Assembly (NCBI GenBank): GCA_938083195.1
Contig: CALKCK010000015.1
Span: forward strand, 202,555-266,554
Direction: 5' to 3'
Origin: an uncultured Pirellulaceae bacterium
GTDB taxonomy: Bacteria > Planctomycetota > Planctomycetia > Pirellulales > Pirellulaceae
DNA length: 64,000 nucleotides
The notes under the pieces were generated by a model that worked only from the letters and a program-made list of their open reading frames with translations, did no database searches and had not been told where the DNA came from. Made by a program: the position numbers and the translations under genes. Positions 1 through 8,419 of this stretch are shown here, piece by piece (within the stretch, counting starts at the first letter, position 1; each line of letters begins with the position of its first letter).

Positions 1-1079
1 TCCAAGTCGTCTGCCAGATCAGCGGTTGTTGCCTCGATAAAATATCCCTTGGATTGTCCGATACCACGATCGTCGTAACGTATGACCGCGAATCCTTGCT
101 TGGTTAAATAATCGGCAATGACTAAAAACGGACGATGCTCAAATATTGTTTCATCGCGATCCTGTGGGCCAGAACCACTGGTCAAAATAACTGTTGGAAA
201 AGGACCCTTCCCAGTTGGCGCAGTGAGTGTTCCGGCAAGCAAAACATCGCTTGAGTATTTAGAATCAATCGTACTAGCTTGCACCTTGAAATCTTCGGAT
301 CCGTAATCGAAAGGGGGCTTCGGCGTTTGCGGGCGTTTCAACTCAGGCGACTTCGTTTGCTCAATGGGAATCCGCTTGAGCACCAACGGAATTTTCGCCC
401 CTCCTTGAATCCATGTTCCGTCCAGCACATCACCGGAGGCATCAAGCTTGCCGATGACCTTCGCAGCAGTGGCAGGGATGGTCATCGTGATTCGATTCCC
501 CTCCTGTTCGAAACCGCCCTCTAGCCCGTTCACCCCTTCTGTAAGACTGTCTAGTTGGATTGACTTCTTGCCTTTGGAATCCACGAAAACTCGAAACTGA
601 AAATCAAACCGCTTCGGCCCAGCCTCCATCGTGCCCACCCACGTCGCGACGTGCTTGGACGGTTTCCACCCCTCCACTCGCTTAAACTCAATATCGAATT
701 TTAATCCCTGAGTAAAAACGCCAGTCGCCACGGTTTGATTGGCATTCAGATCACCAACAAACGAAGCGCCCAGTTTCTTGATTTCAAAGGTCAACCGCTT
801 GGAGGTTCGCTCGACCTTATCAAACGGAATCGGCGTCGCAACCTGATCCAGGCTGACCATCGCCCCGCTGTAGGAGCCATCTTTTTCAGGCTTTAGCCTT
901 AACTGGAGCCGCAGTTGCTGAGGACCGACTTTTAAAATGCCCATCCACGTTTCAGCCTTCTTTTCCTGGCCAAAACACCGATGGTTGGGCGTCAGCAGCA
1001 AAATGGCAACCATTAGAGCAAACACCCAGCAAGGGCTGTTTCGCGGGCTAAAAGACGCTCTAACGCAAGATTGGGCCAT
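1..1079 (-). CDS. Secreted alpha/beta hydrolase, 3' part beyond left edge
   Basis: Reading the minus strand from ATG at 1079 gives an open frame of 359 codons to the window edge, so the C-terminus is missing. Residues about 18-34 form a hydrophobic signal segment (VFALMVAILLL). A beta-rich N-terminal region of about 250 residues follows. From about residue 280 the alpha/beta hydrolase (dienelactone hydrolase / dipeptidyl-peptidase type) fold begins, with the strand and oxyanion region GPFPTVILTSGSGPQDRDE near 295-312 and RYDDRGIGQSKG near 328-340. The catalytic Ser, Asp and His would lie beyond the edge. It is probably an exported esterase or peptidase; the substrate is unknown. The call of hydrolase is firm, the rest is inferred. 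Confidence 0.8.
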   Translation of the reverse strand, partial: MAQSCVRASFSPRNSPCWVFALMVAILLLTPNHRCFGQEKKAETWMGILKVGPQQLRLQLRLKPEKDGSYSGAMVSLDQVATPIPFDKVERTSKRLTFEIKKLGASFVGDLNANQTVATGVFTQGLKFDIEFKRVEGWKPSKHVATWVGTMEAGPKRFDFQFRVFVDSKGKKSIQLDSLTEGVNGLEGGFEQEGNRITMTIPATAAKVIGKLDASGDVLDGTWIQGGAKIPLVLKRIPIEQTKSPELKRPQTPKPPFDYGSEDFKVQASTIDSKYSSDVLLAGTLTAPTGKGPFPTVILTSGSGPQDRDETIFEHRPFLVIADYLTKQGFAVIRYDDRGIGQSKGYFIEATTADLADDL

Positions 1080-1502
1080 TCTGAATTCTCCAATAAAAAC
1101 AACAAGTTTAAATTCCGACCTTTTTATAACACCCCTCGAAGCAAATATTAAATAATATTCGCCTAAATCAATCGGCTCCGCCCCGGCGCAGTCGACCACC
1201 TGAAATGTCACCCACCAAAAACGCTAAAAATCATTTCAACTCGATAATTCATGGGTTAAATTCAAGGAATGCGACTTCCTTCCCCACTGCAAAGCATAAT
1301 TCAACGGTTGATCCGGTCACGAAAGGACTCCGGTTTGATTCGAAACCAACGAAAAAAAACACCACGATCGTGGAAATTCTTTGACTTTTAAGAATTCGCG
1401 GTTGCGATGCCCGGAAGAATAGGTATCTTAACTGGCAGTGCGGCCTTAAGTAGATGTAGATTCTGGCAGGCACTGTTAGATTTCTTTTTAGGATTTTGAG
1501 TA
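1080..1502. other. Intergenic region between divergent hydrolase and cold-shock genes
   Basis: No gene of convincing quality is seen. The two flanking genes are divergent, so both promoters should lie here. The part next to the cold-shock gene (about 1380-1502) is A/T rich and may be a long 5' leader, which is usual for cold-shock mRNAs; I could not fix a promoter by eye. Confidence 0.4.
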
Positions 1503-1703
1503 ATGGCTGAAGGTACAATTAAGCGTTTGACTGACAAAGGTTTTGGATTCATTGACACTGGCACAAGCCAAGACATGTTTTTCCATTCATCAAACGTTGA
1601 AGGCGTCGGATTCGACGATCTTCGCGAAGGACAATCGGTAACTTACACCGAAGGTATGGGGCCAAAAGGTCCTCGCGCTGAAAACGTGACACCTGTCGAT
1701 TAA
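1503..1703 (+). CDS. CspA-type cold-shock protein
   Basis: A 66-residue protein that is a single cold-shock (OB-fold) domain. The RNP1-like motif KGFGFID is at residues 12-18 and the RNP2-like motif DMFFHSS at 24-30; both carry the aromatic residues that stack on single-stranded nucleic acid. The expected role is an RNA/ssDNA chaperone in the cytoplasm. Length and motif spacing are normal. It is monocistronic: a long leader lies upstream and a strong intrinsic terminator starts 28 bases after the stop. The exact Csp paralogue cannot be assigned. Confidence 0.95.
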   Translation: MAEGTIKRLTDKGFGFIDTGTSQDMFFHSSNVEGVGFDDLREGQSVTYTEGMGPKGPRAENVTPVD

Positions 1704-1731
1704 GACTACATTCATTGAATGTATTCAAGAA

Positions 1732-1758
1732 AAGCCGGCTTTTTAGCCGGCTTTTTTT
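1732..1758 (+). terminator. Intrinsic terminator of the cold-shock gene
   Basis: A perfect 9-bp stem (AAGCCGGCT at 1732-1740, AGCCGGCTT at 1745-1753) with a TTTT loop is followed by a run of Ts to 1758. It sits 28 bases after the cold-shock stop codon. Confidence 0.9.
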
Positions 1759-2185
1759 ATTGGCCTTCTGGTTTTCCCCAACCTCCAATTCAGCGATCCC
1801 AGCCAAGGAATATAGACTTGCTGGAAGCACCTGGCTCACCTCGCTCCTTTCCGCCAGATTCCAACACAAATCTGGGCGACGGCCTAGCAGCCTCAAGACT
1901 TGCCCATTCCAGAGCAAGCAACCGCTAGCACTCGCTGTAGCGCCCGCTCGGTAGCACCCATGCGTTGAGATGAAAATTGCTTGGAAAATTGCTTGCTTTA
2001 CCGGATCTAACCAACGCCAAGTAGATTGAGAGAGGAAAATCATTCCATCGCTCGACCAACAGACAGAAAATCTTTCCTAATCCTCAAAGTTGCTCAAGCT
2101 ATACCTTCGTTTCGTCGATGACAAAGGTATGTATCCGTGGGGGGCACCACAGTACAGGCGTGCGCGCAGATTGTGCACTGATTCC
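1759..2185. other. Intergenic region upstream of the Mla-type operon
   Basis: Open frames exist on both strands here but none has a family signature, a good ribosome binding site or neighbour support. The promoter of the lipid transport operon should lie here. No repeats or strong hairpins were noticed. Confidence 0.35.
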
Positions 2186-3052
2186 ATGTCGACCATTGCC
2201 TCCAACAATCCGAAACCTCGATTAGCCGCCCGAATCACGGGCTGGTTTACAGAATGGGTGTCGGACTGGGGCGAGTTGGTAATCTCGAGTTGTGTTGCTC
2301 TGGGCGATTTTTGCCTGTTTGTCTTCAGTACATTTCGCTGGATGTTTAGTCGCATTCCCAAGGGCGAAACCCTCTGGCCAAATTTTTATCAAGTTGGCGT
2401 TTCAAGTTTACCCGTCGTTGCCCTCACCGGTACATTCATTGGTGTCGTCCTCGCACTGCAAAGTAGCTCGCAGCTTGGACACTATGGGCTAACCAATCAA
2501 CTGGGCGGTGTTATCAACTTGACCCTCGTACGCGAGCTTGGCCCGGTACTGGCAGCGACCATGTTGGCCGGTCGAGTCGGTAGCGCAATGGCAGCCGAAC
2601 TTGGAACGATGCGTGTCACAGAACAAATCGACGCCCTCTCGGCGATGGGGGCAGATCCAATTCACTACCTTGTCGTGCCGCGGTTTCTTGCCTGTCTCCT
2701 ATTCATCCCGACGCTCACGATCATGGCTGATTTCATGGGTGTCGCTGGTGGCTATTTTTACAGCAACATTTGGCTGAATATCGATCAACATTATTACTGG
2801 ACCAACAGCGCAAAATTCGTCAACAACTTTGATTTATTCACCGGGATCTTGAAAAGTCTATTTTTTGGATCTGCAATCTCTTTAATTAGCTGCTACCAAG
2901 GGTTTAACTGTAAACCTGGAGCCGAAGGAGTCGGTAAAGCAGCAACTTCATCGTTCGTATTTGCATTCATCGTTATTTTGATTCTCGACTTGAGTCTTGG
3001 TCTATCTCTCAAGGCGGTATACGAGTCGTGGTACCCGGGAGGGACTTATTGA
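2186..3052 (+). CDS. MlaE-type ABC transporter permease
   Basis: A polytopic membrane protein of the MlaE/TTG2B (DUF140) family, the inner-membrane permease of retrograde phospholipid transport in Mla systems. Characteristic stretches are TFIGVVLALQ, the long conserved block RELGPVLAATMLAGRVGSA and the family motif ELGTMRVTEQIDAL; the C-terminal half has FFGSAISLISCYQGF. I start at ATG 2186 (288 residues); an in-frame upstream ATG at 2090 would add 32 residues that do not look like the family. The ATPase gene starts 1 base after its stop and the MCE gene follows, so this is an Mla-like operon. No MlaB or MlaC gene is seen beside it. Confidence 0.88.
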   Translation: MSTIASNNPKPRLAARITGWFTEWVSDWGELVISSCVALGDFCLFVFSTFRWMFSRIPKGETLWPNFYQVGVSSLPVVALTGTFIGVVLALQSSSQLGHYGLTNQLGGVINLTLVRELGPVLAATMLAGRVGSAMAAELGTMRVTEQIDALSAMGADPIHYLVVPRFLACLLFIPTLTIMADFMGVAGGYFYSNIWLNIDQHYYWTNSAKFVNNFDLFTGILKSLFFGSAISLISCYQGFNCKPGAEGVGKAATSSFVFAFIVILILDLSLGLSLKAVYESWYPGGTY

Positions 3053-3053
3053 A

Positions 3054-3887
3054 ATGATGATTGAACAACTACTCGATCAAGAACAGGAAGCGATTGTCGA
3101 TGTCGACAAACTGTCCGTAACTTTTGGCAGCCAAGAGGTTCTCAAAGATATCACACTTAAGATCCCACCCGGGCAGACGCTCGCCTTGCTGGGCGAGAGT
3201 GGTTGTGGCAAAACTGTGCTGATGAAGTCGATCATCGGCTTGGTAAAACCCACCGTCGGTAAAATCGAATTTGATGGTGAAAACATAAACCAACTTACAG
3301 CTCGACAGCTCAGTCGCATGCGTCTTCGCTATGGATTCATCTTCCAAAACGCAGCCCTGTTTGACAGTATGACCATCGGGCAAAATGTCGCCTTTCCCTT
3401 GCGGCAACACGGGCGATTCTCAGACAATCAAATACGAGAAATGGTGTTATCCCGTTTGTCCGAAGTCGGCTTGCCCGATTCCGTCGTATTTAAGAAACCG
3501 GCAGAACTATCCGGGGGCATGAGAAAACGAGTCGGACTCGCGCGTGCGTTAATTATGAATCCCGAATTAATCATGTATGACGAACCGACGACTGGACTCG
3601 ATCCCATCATGAGCGATGTGATCAATGAATTAATCCTGCGGACACGATCTCGAAACCCTGTGACCAGCATTGTCGTTACTCACGACATGCACACCGCTCG
3701 CAAGGTGGCAGACCGTGTCGTGATGCTGATCCCTCGACAGCGACTGGACCCCGGTGAAAACCAAGTCATTTTCGACGGTTCCGTCAAAGAACTGGAAACT
3801 TGTCGCGACCGCCGCGTCCAGCAATTCGTGAACGGCGAGGCAGGCGAGCGATTGATGGAAATGCGAGCCAATGGACACGACCAATAG
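3054..3887 (+). CDS. MlaF-type ABC transporter ATP-binding protein
   Basis: The ATPase of the lipid transporter. Walker A GESGCGKT is at residues 47-54, the ABC signature LSGGMRKR near 152, and Walker B LIMYDEPT near 172, followed by TTGLDP and the H-loop VTHDM. The protein is 277 residues from ATG 3054, which has a GGGAGGG-type ribosome binding site inside the end of the permease gene; a longer frame from 2997 overlaps the permease and is not needed. The 1-base gap to the permease implies translational coupling. It powers movement of phospholipid through the MlaE-like permease with the MCE protein encoded next. Confidence 0.92.
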   Translation: MMIEQLLDQEQEAIVDVDKLSVTFGSQEVLKDITLKIPPGQTLALLGESGCGKTVLMKSIIGLVKPTVGKIEFDGENINQLTARQLSRMRLRYGFIFQNAALFDSMTIGQNVAFPLRQHGRFSDNQIREMVLSRLSEVGLPDSVVFKKPAELSGGMRKRVGLARALIMNPELIMYDEPTTGLDPIMSDVINELILRTRSRNPVTSIVVTHDMHTARKVADRVVMLIPRQRLDPGENQVIFDGSVKELETCRDRRVQQFVNGEAGERLMEMRANGHDQ

Positions 3888-3956
3888 TATTGAATTTTAT
3901 CAACTGATTTTATCGACAACCAAAACCGAAAACTTCGGCTCCCGAAGGTGAACAAT

Positions 3957-5213
3957 ATGGATGAAAGAATCTTAAAATTTCGAGTCGGCATTCTTGTCGT
4001 CATCTCGATGCTGATTTTAGGGATTTTGATCCTCACCATCAGCGGCAAGCCATTCTTTGGCACTTCCTACCAACTCTCCGGAACAACTAAAAATGCATCC
4101 GGTATCTCCAGTGGAACACCCATCAAGAAATTTGGTTTGCCGATCGGACGCGTTACCAAAGTAGCCCCTTCGCCGAACGGCAAGGAAGTTACCGTATGGA
4201 TGAGCATTCAGGAAACCGATAGTAACGGATTGAAGCAAACGATTGATACTTCAACTGAAATGGCAGTGATCGGATCCGAATCCATTCTTGGTGACGTCGT
4301 TATCAACATTGAACCTGCTAAAAAGAATGAAAACAAAAGCCAAATTGAGTCAGAAATCATCATCACGAAAAGTAATCCGATCGAAGCGGTACTCGGAGAA
4401 CAAGGCTCGAATTTAATGTCAGAATTGGAAAGTTTATTAAAACCTAATCCTGACGTGAAAACAAATTTTGGAGACACCGTAGCCGAAATCAAATCGGCTG
4501 CCGGGGCAATCACCAACATGTTTGAGACTCCATCCTCTGACGATGAACCACACAATCTCCCTAGCGCAATTGCAAGCTTCCAAAAGACTTCAGACTTAAT
4601 CAATGCCATGTTTGAAAAAAGAGAAGATCAGAAAAACATCTATTACACGCTCGATAGCCTTTACAACACCTCCGAGGCCTTCCGAGCGATGTTTCAAAAA
4701 AGCAACCCCGACGACGACTTAAATTTCGCGATGGCACTCGAAAGAATCGTGAAAACTTCTGACAGTATTAACGCAACATCTGATATAGCGGGGAACACAT
4801 TTAGGCGTTACGGAGAAATTCCAAAGAAATGGGAGGGAGAGGTTAGAGACAAAGTTATTGAGTTAATAGGCAATACGAGTCGGACCGTGAAGAGCTTGGA
4901 GGCCAAGCCGAATTCACTGCTAGAAAAAGCTCTCACGGACGAAAAAATAGGAACTGACTTAGATACACTTAGCGGGAGCCTTGCCAAGATTGCTATTAGG
5001 GCAGAGAGCCTCGCGGAAAAAGTAAATGAAGATGAAATCCTAAGAATAACGGCAAAACTTAACCTGCTACTTGACGATTTGCGTTTCTTTGGCGATTCAC
5101 TTGCAAGGAATCCCGGATCCATTGTGAGAGGTGCTTTGAGGCCTCGAAATGACATCGGCCCAAAAAGCTCCCCCACAGTTATCTGGGAAGAGGACGGGTA
5201 TTTTCAGGAATGA
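3957..5213 (+). CDS. MlaD-like MCE-domain protein
   Basis: Residues about 8-27 are a single N-terminal membrane anchor (VGILVVISMLILGILIL). An MCE domain follows at about 35-115, with YQLSGTTKNASGISSGTPI, the KFGLPIGRVTKV block and GSESILGDVVINIEP. The remaining 300 residues are helical and rich in charged and Ser/Thr residues, as in the tunnel-forming helices of larger MCE proteins. At 418 residues it is much longer than E. coli MlaD (183), so it may form a longer periplasmic conduit. ATG 3957 has GAAGG 8 bases upstream and is preferred to GTG 3948. It is the third gene of the transport operon. Confidence 0.85.
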   Translation: MDERILKFRVGILVVISMLILGILILTISGKPFFGTSYQLSGTTKNASGISSGTPIKKFGLPIGRVTKVAPSPNGKEVTVWMSIQETDSNGLKQTIDTSTEMAVIGSESILGDVVINIEPAKKNENKSQIESEIIITKSNPIEAVLGEQGSNLMSELESLLKPNPDVKTNFGDTVAEIKSAAGAITNMFETPSSDDEPHNLPSAIASFQKTSDLINAMFEKREDQKNIYYTLDSLYNTSEAFRAMFQKSNPDDDLNFAMALERIVKTSDSINATSDIAGNTFRRYGEIPKKWEGEVRDKVIELIGNTSRTVKSLEAKPNSLLEKALTDEKIGTDLDTLSGSLAKIAIRAESLAEKVNEDEILRITAKLNLLLDDLRFFGDSLARNPGSIVRGALRPRNDIGPKSSPTVIWEEDGYFQE

Positions 5214-5884
5214 AGCCAACCGCTCATTACCAACTCGACAGTGTTCAAATTGGCAAACCGCGGAGCTACTCCCAAACCAATCCTCGCTCAAATAAAATTG
5301 AAGAGTGGACAACTTCCTTCAACAAGACTTCCGTCAAGCGATGGGTGAACGTGACCGCCGATGGAATTGCCGGTGATGAACAAGCCGATCAAGAGAACCA
5401 TGGCGGAATCGACAAAGCGGTGCTGATCTACTCGGCCGATCATTTCAGATATTGGCAAAATCAACTTGGCATCCCCGCGATTGCTCCGGGAGCGTTCGGA
5501 GAGAACCTCACTGTCTCAGGATTAGACGAATCTAACGTTTGCCTTGGCGACCAGTTTTCGATCAATGATGTCTTGCTCGAAGTCTCTCAACCTCGACAAC
5601 CCTGTTGGAAGCTCGCCAAACATTGGCAACTATCGGAACTGCCGAAACGGGTCGTCCAAACAGGCTACTGCGGATGGTATTGCCGAGTAGTTAAAAACGG
5701 TCGATTCAAACCTGAGACTCCAATCGTACGCGTCACCAATCCCCATCCCGAATGGTCGATCAGACGTGCCCACCAAGTTTTCCACCAATCCCCGGTTAAC
5801 ACTGCCGAACTGAATGAACTCTTAAGCCTTGCGATTTTATCAACCGCCTGGAAGACGTCCACAAAACGCGAGGATGATAACTGA
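5210..5884 (+). CDS. MOSC domain protein (YiiM-like)
   Basis: A 224-residue protein of the MOSC (molybdenum cofactor sulfurase C-terminal) family, YiiM type. Visible landmarks are the N-terminal KTSVKRWVNVTADGIAGDEQ, the block HGGIDKAVLIYS, GAFGENLTVSGLDE, and the putative cofactor-binding cysteine in QPRQPCWKLAKHW. YiiM-type proteins reduce N-hydroxylated compounds with a molybdenum cofactor. The start overlaps the MCE stop by 4 bases (ATGA), so it is translationally coupled to the lipid transporter although no functional link is known. Confidence 0.9.
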   Translation: MKPTAHYQLDSVQIGKPRSYSQTNPRSNKIEEWTTSFNKTSVKRWVNVTADGIAGDEQADQENHGGIDKAVLIYSADHFRYWQNQLGIPAIAPGAFGENLTVSGLDESNVCLGDQFSINDVLLEVSQPRQPCWKLAKHWQLSELPKRVVQTGYCGWYCRVVKNGRFKPETPIVRVTNPHPEWSIRRAHQVFHQSPVNTAELNELLSLAILSTAWKTSTKREDDN

Positions 5885-5943
5885 GACTTCGCGAAAGAAG
5901 ATTCGCAATACAGAAGCAACCAAACTAATTTGGCGAATCAGAC

Positions 5944-6387
5944 CTAGCGTACAGGACTCGAAACCGTTCCTCGTTGCACGTTCATACGCAGATCATTCGC
6001 ACGATCTAACAGCATATTTCCCTGCACCTGTGTCTTCGGTTCCATTTGAAATTCCATGATCCGCTCATCACGTATTTCACGCGGCCAGAAATTCTCAGTC
6101 ACAAAACTAGCTGGAAAAGTTTCGTACCATCGAGGCTTCACCCGCTGCTGTACCTTGATGGTTTTGTAGCCGTCTTTTTCAAGTTGAACTTCCCGCGTTC
6201 CGTTGTAAGTGAACGGTACCGAAAGGGGAGTCAGACCAATTGACTTCCGATCAATTGTGACCAGAGCCCCCTCCGGTTGGCTCCGCACGATAAATCTTCG
6301 CTGGACACAGCCAGTCAGGCTTGCCATGGTCAAACCGGAGACCACCAGCAATACGATGAAACCGTTTTCATTGTTTTTCAAACCCAT
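5944..6387 (-). CDS. PEGA-domain lipoprotein
   Basis: A 147-residue lipoprotein: the signal peptide (GFIVLLVVSGLTMASLTGC) ends in a lipobox with Cys about 27. A PEGA domain follows directly, with the signature SQPEGALVTIDRKSIGLTPL and a second strand pair ending in EKDGYKTIKVQQ. PEGA domains are small surface beta-sandwiches in lipoproteins and S-layer-like proteins. ATG 6387 is preferred; the upstream in-frame codon at 6402 is TTG. It converges on the MOSC gene. Related planctomycete lipoproteins exist but have no assigned role. Confidence 0.8.
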   Translation of the reverse strand: MGLKNNENGFIVLLVVSGLTMASLTGCVQRRFIVRSQPEGALVTIDRKSIGLTPLSVPFTYNGTREVQLEKDGYKTIKVQQRVKPRWYETFPASFVTENFWPREIRDERIMEFQMEPKTQVQGNMLLDRANDLRMNVQRGTVSSPVR

Positions 6388-6744
6388 ATCTGAAATTCGC
6401 AAATTAGTTCATGTGAGTTGTTAAACAGCAAGAATTACTCCTCAAGCCTCCCATGGAAGCCCATCCAAACGTCAGATAAACCTAGCAATCTATGCCAAAT
6501 TCGCTGACGCGGAGGCGAAGTCTACAAATCGAAAGCTGGTTCGAACAGACCAATTCGTCCAATAGCACCGTTGCCATGAATACCGAATAAAACAAATGAG
6601 CGTTTTGCAACGAAAATGAGATCAGATGACCGTACTAGAAATATCATTTTGGGTGGTCAAATCTTAAGAATCCCCGTTTTTAGAAAAGTGATTGCACGAT
6701 AAGATGGTACACTTGCAAGCATTCGACACACGGTCCGGAAAAAT
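6388..6744. other. Intergenic region between divergent lipoprotein and phosphatase genes
   Basis: Divergent flanks mean both promoters should be here. I see no gene, repeat or strong hairpin, and no promoter that I would defend. Confidence 0.35.
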
Positions 6745-8049
6745 ATGAGTGAAAGCCTTTTAAACTGGGATGACTATATCCAAGTCGCTTCGCTCAGCGA
6801 TGTTGGTATGCGTCGCGCAACGAATCAGGACAATCTTTCTGTGTCCCTGGCTAGCAGCATGGAGCAATGGCAAAGAAAAGGCCATGTCTTTATTGTTGCC
6901 GATGGCATGGGAGCACACGCCGCCGGGGAACTCGCCAGTAAACTGGCCATCGACCATATTCCTCATCTTTACGCCAAATACAACGATAGTTCTGCTCCAG
7001 AGGAAATGCGAAAAGCAGTCGAAGGAGCAAACAGTGAAATTCATCGACGTGGCCAAGCTAACGAAGAATTTCACAACATGGGAACGACCTGCAGCGTCCT
7101 AACCATCCTGCCCGAAGGTGCCGTCTGTGCTCATATTGGTGACAGTCGCGTTTATCGACTGACGCAGAACAGAATTGAACAGCTTACGTTTGACCATTCT
7201 CTCGTTTGGGAAATGAAATTCGCTGGACAATTGTCAGAAGAAGAAGAGCGACTTGGAAAGATTCCCAAAAATGTCATTACCAGATCACTTGGCCCTTACG
7301 CCGAGTGTAAAGTCGATCTCGAAGGGCCATTTCCAATTCAGGTAGGTGATACCTTTTTGCTCTGTAGCGACGGACTCACTGCGGTTATTTCAGATACTGA
7401 AATTGGCTCCATCCTTGCCAACATGTCCCCGGATGAGGCAGTAAAGGTCTTAGTTGACTTATCTAATCTACGAGGCGGACCGGATAATATTACCGCGGTC
7501 ATCGTAAAAATAGGGCACCCTAAACTCGCCACGTCAGGCAATGGCTCATCCGGAAAATCCACCCGCGGATCTTCTTCCGATAAGCCCTTAGTACCCGCAA
7601 CATTTTGGGGGGTATTTATTGGTTCGGTTATCGCATCGATACTCCTGTATTTCTTAGGTTTTTGGCAGATCGCCCTATTCACTGGAGTGGTTTCAGTAGC
7701 AGCAATCGGCTACCTAGTTTCGCGGCTAATAAAAAATTCCTTTCAAGGCAAACACAGCAGCGCAGGACAGGTTTTCGGAAAAGGCCCCTATGTCCGCTTG
7801 GGATGCGCTTCGAGTGGACAATTTGCCAAACAATTAGCTGACATGCTCCGCAAGCTTCAAGAGGGTGCTTTGCGAGAAAACTGGAAAGTTGACTGGCCTC
7901 AACTCAAATCGATGACCAATAAAGCCGAGCAGGCCACAAGCCAAGAGGACCACTCGACTGCCATCGCAAACTATGGCCGCGCCGTCAGTTTCCTAATGGA
8001 TCAACTGAGAAATCAAGAGGATGCCAGCAGTTCATCAATTGAACTCTAA
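6745..8049 (+). CDS. PP2C-type protein serine/threonine phosphatase, membrane anchored
   Basis: Residues about 12-245 carry the full set of PP2C motifs: DVGMRRATNQDN, the metal-binding VADGMGAHAAGE, GTTCSVLTI, AHIGDSRVYRL, LCSDGLTAVIS and GGPDNITAVIV. The aspartates that bind the two Mn/Mg ions are all present. A Ser/Gly-rich linker follows and then two membrane helices (about 280-325), leaving a C-terminal cytoplasmic tail of about 105 residues. The role is to reverse Ser/Thr phosphorylation, likely by Hanks-type kinases that are abundant in planctomycetes; no kinase gene lies in this window. Confidence 0.93.
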   Translation: MSESLLNWDDYIQVASLSDVGMRRATNQDNLSVSLASSMEQWQRKGHVFIVADGMGAHAAGELASKLAIDHIPHLYAKYNDSSAPEEMRKAVEGANSEIHRRGQANEEFHNMGTTCSVLTILPEGAVCAHIGDSRVYRLTQNRIEQLTFDHSLVWEMKFAGQLSEEEERLGKIPKNVITRSLGPYAECKVDLEGPFPIQVGDTFLLCSDGLTAVISDTEIGSILANMSPDEAVKVLVDLSNLRGGPDNITAVIVKIGHPKLATSGNGSSGKSTRGSSSDKPLVPATFWGVFIGSVIASILLYFLGFWQIALFTGVVSVAAIGYLVSRLIKNSFQGKHSSAGQVFGKGPYVRLGCASSGQFAKQLADMLRKLQEGALRENWKVDWPQLKSMTNKAEQATSQEDHSTAIANYGRAVSFLMDQLRNQEDASSSSIEL

Positions 8050-8419
8050 TCTAGATTCCTCCTTCATCCGCCCCCCAAGCCACTTACTAGGTCTATGACT
8101 TGGTGCGCTTCCCAACACCCCCATCACCTTCCAACACTCCCCCTTCTGCTATTGAGCAACAGCCTTTTTGGGCGGCCACTAGCTACCCAGTTTCCCATCA
8201 GGATTCATTGGGGGCTATTAGCCAGAAAAACGCTAGGTACTGGGTGTAATCAACTACCCAAATTCGCAAAAATTGCATTTGCCAGCAATTCGGATCGCAA
8301 CTGACATTGCCTGCAATCCCGCCTCCCTGTAATTTTCGAAGCCCCGATAGATTGGGGCCGAAACTTGAATCAAATTCAAATAATTTCACCTTCGGCTGTT
8401 TAAAATTCTGGAGATCGTT
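8050..8419 (+). other. 370-base leader region upstream of the histidine kinase, with hairpins
   Basis: No gene is evident. Two inverted repeats are visible: TGGGT/ACCCA at 8241-8260 and GCCCC/GGGGC (8-base loop) at 8341-8358, the second ending about 60 bases before the kinase start. They could be part of a structured leader or chance; neither has a T tract. A 63-codon minus-strand frame (8198-8389) has a GTG start and no family features and was left out. Confidence 0.35.

Noticed and set aside
2090..2185. N-terminal extension of the MlaE-like permease
   Set aside because: The extra 32 residues do not resemble the family and the internal ATG at 2186 gives normal length.
6534..6560. TTCGAA-containing stretches resembling a tRNA T-loop
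   Set aside because: No matching acceptor or anticodon stems around them; the same was true near 41171 and 62240.
8198..8389. 63-codon minus-strand frame
   Set aside because: GTG start, no ribosome binding site, composition not protein-like.
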